NCBI RefSeq assembly: GCF_014279755.1
Contig: NZ_CP047951.1
Location: 868,001 to 932,000 of the forward strand
Length of the DNA stretch: 64,000 nt
DNA from: Synechococcus sp. PROS-U-1
GTDB taxonomy: Bacteria > Cyanobacteriota > Cyanobacteriia > PCC-6307 > Cyanobiaceae
Direction of reading: 5' to 3'
The position numbers were made by a program, and so were the translations under genes. This document shows, one piece after another, positions 61,598 through 64,000 of the stretch. Within the stretch, counting starts at the first letter, position 1. Each line of letters opens with the position of its first letter. Under the pieces are notes generated by a model. That model searched no databases and was not told the DNA's origin. It saw only the letters and a program-made list of their open reading frames with translations.

Positions 61598-61725
61598 GGA
61601 CGTCAAGACGTTTTTTTTGGTCTAGGTAGAAAAAGAAATTTGCGCAGCGTTTCGATCCAGATCACGGACGGATGGGCGCCTGCCAAGTCCCATAAGCTGA
61701 ACCTGTTCTTTACTGGCTGCGATCA

Positions 61726-62634
61726 GTGCCCCGGATCGGACTGATCGTCAATGACGGCAAGCCGCAGGCGGTGCAGACGGCGGACACGATTCAGCAGCGC
61801 CTGGAGGCGGCAGGCCATGCCGTGGAGCGGGCCAGCAGCTCTGGGGGCATGGTGGGCTTTGCCAATCCCGATCAGCACCTGCGGCTTCGGGGCTACAGCG
61901 CCTGTGTGCCCGAGGGTTTCGACCAATCGATGGTGTTGGCCATCGTTCTCGGTGGTGACGGCACGGTTCTCTCCGCAGCGCGGCAGACCGCCCCTATCGG
62001 GATCCCGATTCTCACAATCAACACCGGTCATCTGGGATTTCTGGCCGAGGCCTATCTGGACGATCTCGACCGGGCCCTCGACGTGGTGCTCACCCAGCAA
62101 TGGACGATCGAGGAACGCAGCAACCTCGTGGTGAGTGTGATGCGAGGTGACCAGCGCCGCTGGGAGGCGCTGTCCCTCAACGAAATGGCGCTGCACCGGG
62201 AGCCGCTCACGAGCATGTGTCATTTCGAGATCGCCATCGGTCGCCATGCCCCGGTGGACATTGCTGCCGATGGCGTGATCCTCTCCACGCCGACGGGATC
62301 GACGGCCTATGCCCTCAGCTCCGGCGGGCCGGTGATCACGCCGGATTGTCCGGTGCTGCAACTCACCCCGATCGCACCCCATTCCCTGGCGTCCCGAGCT
62401 CTGGTGTTCAGTGACCGTGAACCGGTCACGGTGTTCCCGGCAACGCCGGAGCGCCTGATGATGGTGGTAGATGGAAGTGCTGGTTGCTACGTCTGGCCTG
62501 AAGACCGGGTTTTGATTCGTCGCAGCGACCACCCAGTGCACTTTGTTCGCCTCGCCGACCATGAGTTCTTCCAGGTGCTGCGCAACAAACTGGGTTGGGG
62601 TCTGCCCCACATCGCCAAGCCTGAGCGGGAATGA
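61726..62634 (+). CDS. nadK: NAD kinase
   Basis: NadK makes NADP from NAD and a phosphate donor. The 302-residue protein has the conserved [31 protein letters not shown] near residue 79-110, the [10 protein letters not shown] segment and [23 protein letters not shown]. The GTG start gives the usual beginning [15 protein letters not shown]. It overlaps the next gene by four bases. Cyanobacteria often have two NAD kinases; which of the two this is cannot be decided here. Confidence 0.95.
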   Translation: MPRIGLIVNDGKPQAVQTADTIQQRLEAAGHAVERASSSGGMVGFANPDQHLRLRGYSACVPEGFDQSMVLAIVLGGDGTVLSAARQTAPIGIPILTINTGHLGFLAEAYLDDLDRALDVVLTQQWTIEERSNLVVSVMRGDQRRWEALSLNEMALHREPLTSMCHFEIAIGRHAPVDIAADGVILSTPTGSTAYALSSGGPVITPDCPVLQLTPIAPHSLASRALVFSDREPVTVFPATPERLMMVVDGSAGCYVWPEDRVLIRRSDHPVHFVRLADHEFFQVLRNKLGWGLPHIAKPERE

Positions 62635-63308
62635 TCGCTGAGCCGTTGTTGCTTCTTGCAGGACCTTCGGCGTTGTCCCTGGCGCCTCGTCTGGCCGCGT
62701 CGGGGTACGCCACTCTCGATTGGCTCAGCGCCGGGCCCTCGGCCCATGCCTCTGAACCCGGTGAATCCCCGGTGGCTGCCGTTCTGGCGGCCAATCAGGC
62801 CGCTTTGATTCAGGACCTGCGCAAACGCTTTGGGGCCATGCCGATCCTGCTGGATCTGGAACGCGACAGCGTTGAGGCGCGTGCTGCCTGTCTGGGATCC
62901 GGCGCGGACGATTTCTGGCTGTCGGACATCGGGCCCAGCGATCTGCTGCTGCGTCTGCGCCTGCACCGCACGATTCAGCAGCGGCTGGGCGAGCGTTCGG
63001 TGCTGCTTCAGCTGGATGATCTCAGTCTTGATCCCACCACCCGGATGGTGCGACGGGGAGGTCGTGTCGTGGCATTGACGGCCCGGGAATTCATGCTTTT
63101 GCAGGTGCTGTTGTGTCGCCGTGGCCAGGTGTTGAGTCGCGACCTGTTGCTCCAGGAGGTCTGGCAAGGAGAGCGTTCCAGCAGCAATGTTGTTGAGGTG
63201 TATGTGCGGTATCTGCGCCAGAAGCTGGAGGCAGACGGCGAGCGCCGTCTTCTGCATACCGTTCGCGGTCGGGGCTACTGCCTTGGCCAGGTGTTGCCGG
63301 AGGATTGA
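62631..63308 (+). CDS. OmpR-type transcription factor with a pseudo-receiver
   Basis: A 225-residue response-regulator-like protein. The C-terminal winged helix is intact: [43 protein letters not shown], and [35 protein letters not shown]. The N-terminal receiver fold is degraded. The acidic pair after strand 1 is replaced ([10 protein letters not shown]), there is no phospho-accepting Asp after strand 3 (VAAVLAANQ), and the Lys after strand 5 is missing ([12 protein letters not shown]). It therefore should not be controlled by phosphorylation. ATG overlaps the nadK stop, so it is translated with it. DUF192 follows. Confidence 0.88.
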   Translation: MIAEPLLLLAGPSALSLAPRLAASGYATLDWLSAGPSAHASEPGESPVAAVLAANQAALIQDLRKRFGAMPILLDLERDSVEARAACLGSGADDFWLSDIGPSDLLLRLRLHRTIQQRLGERSVLLQLDDLSLDPTTRMVRRGGRVVALTAREFMLLQVLLCRRGQVLSRDLLLQEVWQGERSSSNVVEVYVRYLRQKLEADGERRLLHTVRGRGYCLGQVLPED

Positions 63309-63314
63309 GCGGGC

Positions 63315-63758
63315 ATGGATGCTCTGCCCCCTGAGCCTCCCCCTCAGTGGTTGCCGGTTGGCGCCCGTTGGTGTGTGGCTCCCCAGCGATGCATCGATCT
63401 CGAGGTGGCCCGCAGTTCGGAGCAACAGCGGCTGGGGTTGATGCGGCGGCCGGCCCTGCCGCCTTTGCGGGGCATGTGGTTCCCTTTTTCCACGCCTCAA
63501 CCGCAGCGGTTCTGGATGTTCAACACCCTCGCTCCTCTGGACATGATCTTTGTGCGAGATGGACGCGTGCTCGATCTGGTCCGGGCTGTTCCAACCTGTG
63601 CTGCGTTGCCTTGTCGCTCCTACGCCGCTGATGCGGATGGCAACGGACGGGCTGATTTCGTTGATGCGGTGATCGAGGTCGGTGCGGGGGAGGCTCAGCG
63701 GCTTGGGATTACCGTCGGCGACCCCGTTCGGATTGAGCCGGTCATGGCTTCGGATTGA
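63315..63758 (+). CDS. DUF192 family protein
   Basis: A 147-residue protein of the DUF192 family: QRLGLMRRPALPPLRGMWFPFSTPQPQRFWMFNTLAPLDMIFVRDGRVL, then CRSYAADADGNGRADFVDAVIEVGAGEAQRLGI and VGDPVRIE. The fold is a small beta-sandwich; no function is known. The N-terminus has no export signal, although many members are exported. The gene is six bases after the regulator and probably shares its transcript. Confidence 0.88.
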   Translation: MDALPPEPPPQWLPVGARWCVAPQRCIDLEVARSSEQQRLGLMRRPALPPLRGMWFPFSTPQPQRFWMFNTLAPLDMIFVRDGRVLDLVRAVPTCAALPCRSYAADADGNGRADFVDAVIEVGAGEAQRLGITVGDPVRIEPVMASD

Positions 63759-63765
63759 AGCCGCC

Positions 63766-64000
63766 TCAACCCGGCTTCGTTCCAGTCACGATCAAGGTTG
63801 GGTTCATCGGAGCCAGCCGAGTGCCGTCCCCCAGCGGTTGTCCTCGCCAGGCCTGCAGCTGTTGCACGCGCACCGCCAACCCAGCGTTCTCAAGCAGCCG
63901 CCGAACGCCGGCCAACGCTTCCACGCTCGCTAAGGGAATCACCACAACACCCCCAGACCTCAGACGCGCCAAAACCTCCTGCAGCAAATGCTCCCGTTGC
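63766..64000 (-). CDS. Precorrin-6Y methyltransferase/decarboxylase, C-terminal part (partial)
   Basis: The 3' end of a gene continuing past the window. The visible 78 residues are HLLQEVLARLRSGGVVVIPLASVEALAGVRRLLENAGLAV, then RGQPLGDGTRLAPMNPTLIVTGTKPG. The RLAPMNPT element and the SGG-x-V-V-I-P strand match the CbiT-type decarboxylating methyltransferase end of CobL in cobalamin synthesis. The frame is open to the last base. Whether it is the CobL fusion or stand-alone CbiT cannot be known from this end. Confidence 0.8.
   Translation of the reverse strand, partial: QREHLLQEVLARLRSGGVVVIPLASVEALAGVRRLLENAGLAVRVQQLQAWRGQPLGDGTRLAPMNPTLIVTGTKPG

Overview
The window is 64 kb of a GC-rich, densely packed chromosome with no insertion sequence, prophage or CRISPR array that I can see. 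The gene content points to a marine picocyanobacterium of the Synechococcus type. The evidence is a membrane-anchored phycobilisome linker, a CpcS/CpeS-type bilin lyase, a nickel superoxide dismutase with its maturation protease, a ZipN/Ftn2 division protein, several families found mainly in cyanobacteria (DUF1517, DUF3611, DUF4359, TIGR03792) and the gene order panB - SRP RNA - ftsZ - ftsQ - ddl - miaB. The genus is inferred from content; no database was searched.

0-9 kb: a HemW-like radical SAM protein, then about 1.5 kb of sparse DNA with three small candidate genes. It is followed by panB, the SRP RNA gene and a minus-strand cell-wall/division cluster (miaB, ddl, a small membrane protein, ftsQ, ftsZ). 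9-14 kb: a plus-strand catabolic-looking series consisting of an enolase-superfamily epimerase, a DUF1611 protein, (tRNA-His on the other strand), DUF4359, a CodA-like amidohydrolase and a GlcD-like flavoprotein. 14-22 kb: folC, argD, tRNA-Leu(CAA), murA, tRNA-Leu(CAG), a TrmH-type methyltransferase, lpdA and trpC.

22-30 kb: a seven-gene Mrp-type cation/proton antiporter operon that lacks a full-length MrpA. Next comes a nickel block (NicO-like transporter, sodX, sodN), an FKBP isomerase, a phasin-like protein and lnt. 30-45 kb: housekeeping genes (mnmA, nnr, a group 2 sigma factor, pdhA, zipN, ffh, rpsP, phoH), a Bax-inhibitor-like protein, a sugar porter and era. A roughly 590-bp gap after era carries a strong hairpin.

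45-54 kb: gltS, a PhyH-family dioxygenase, a CpcS-type lyase, an in-frame TrmD-IspF fusion, TIGR03792, larB, DUF1517, thiS, thiE with an extra N-terminal domain, a 39-residue membrane protein, ribF and DUF3611. 54-64 kb: an AT-richer block with the anchored phycobilisome linker, then surE, pheS, a ferric-reductase-like heme membrane protein, an exported barrel-like protein beside a large NHL-repeat propeller protein, nadK, a response regulator whose receiver has lost its phosphorylation pocket, DUF192, and the 3' end of a precorrin methyltransferase/decarboxylase gene running off the window.

The most interesting items are the DUF1611/epimerase pair (a candidate N-acetyl-D-glutamate route), the TrmD-IspF fusion, the anchored linker in an AT-rich island, the exported NHL/barrel pair, the sodN terminator lying on the sodX start, and the pseudo-receiver regulator coupled to nadK.
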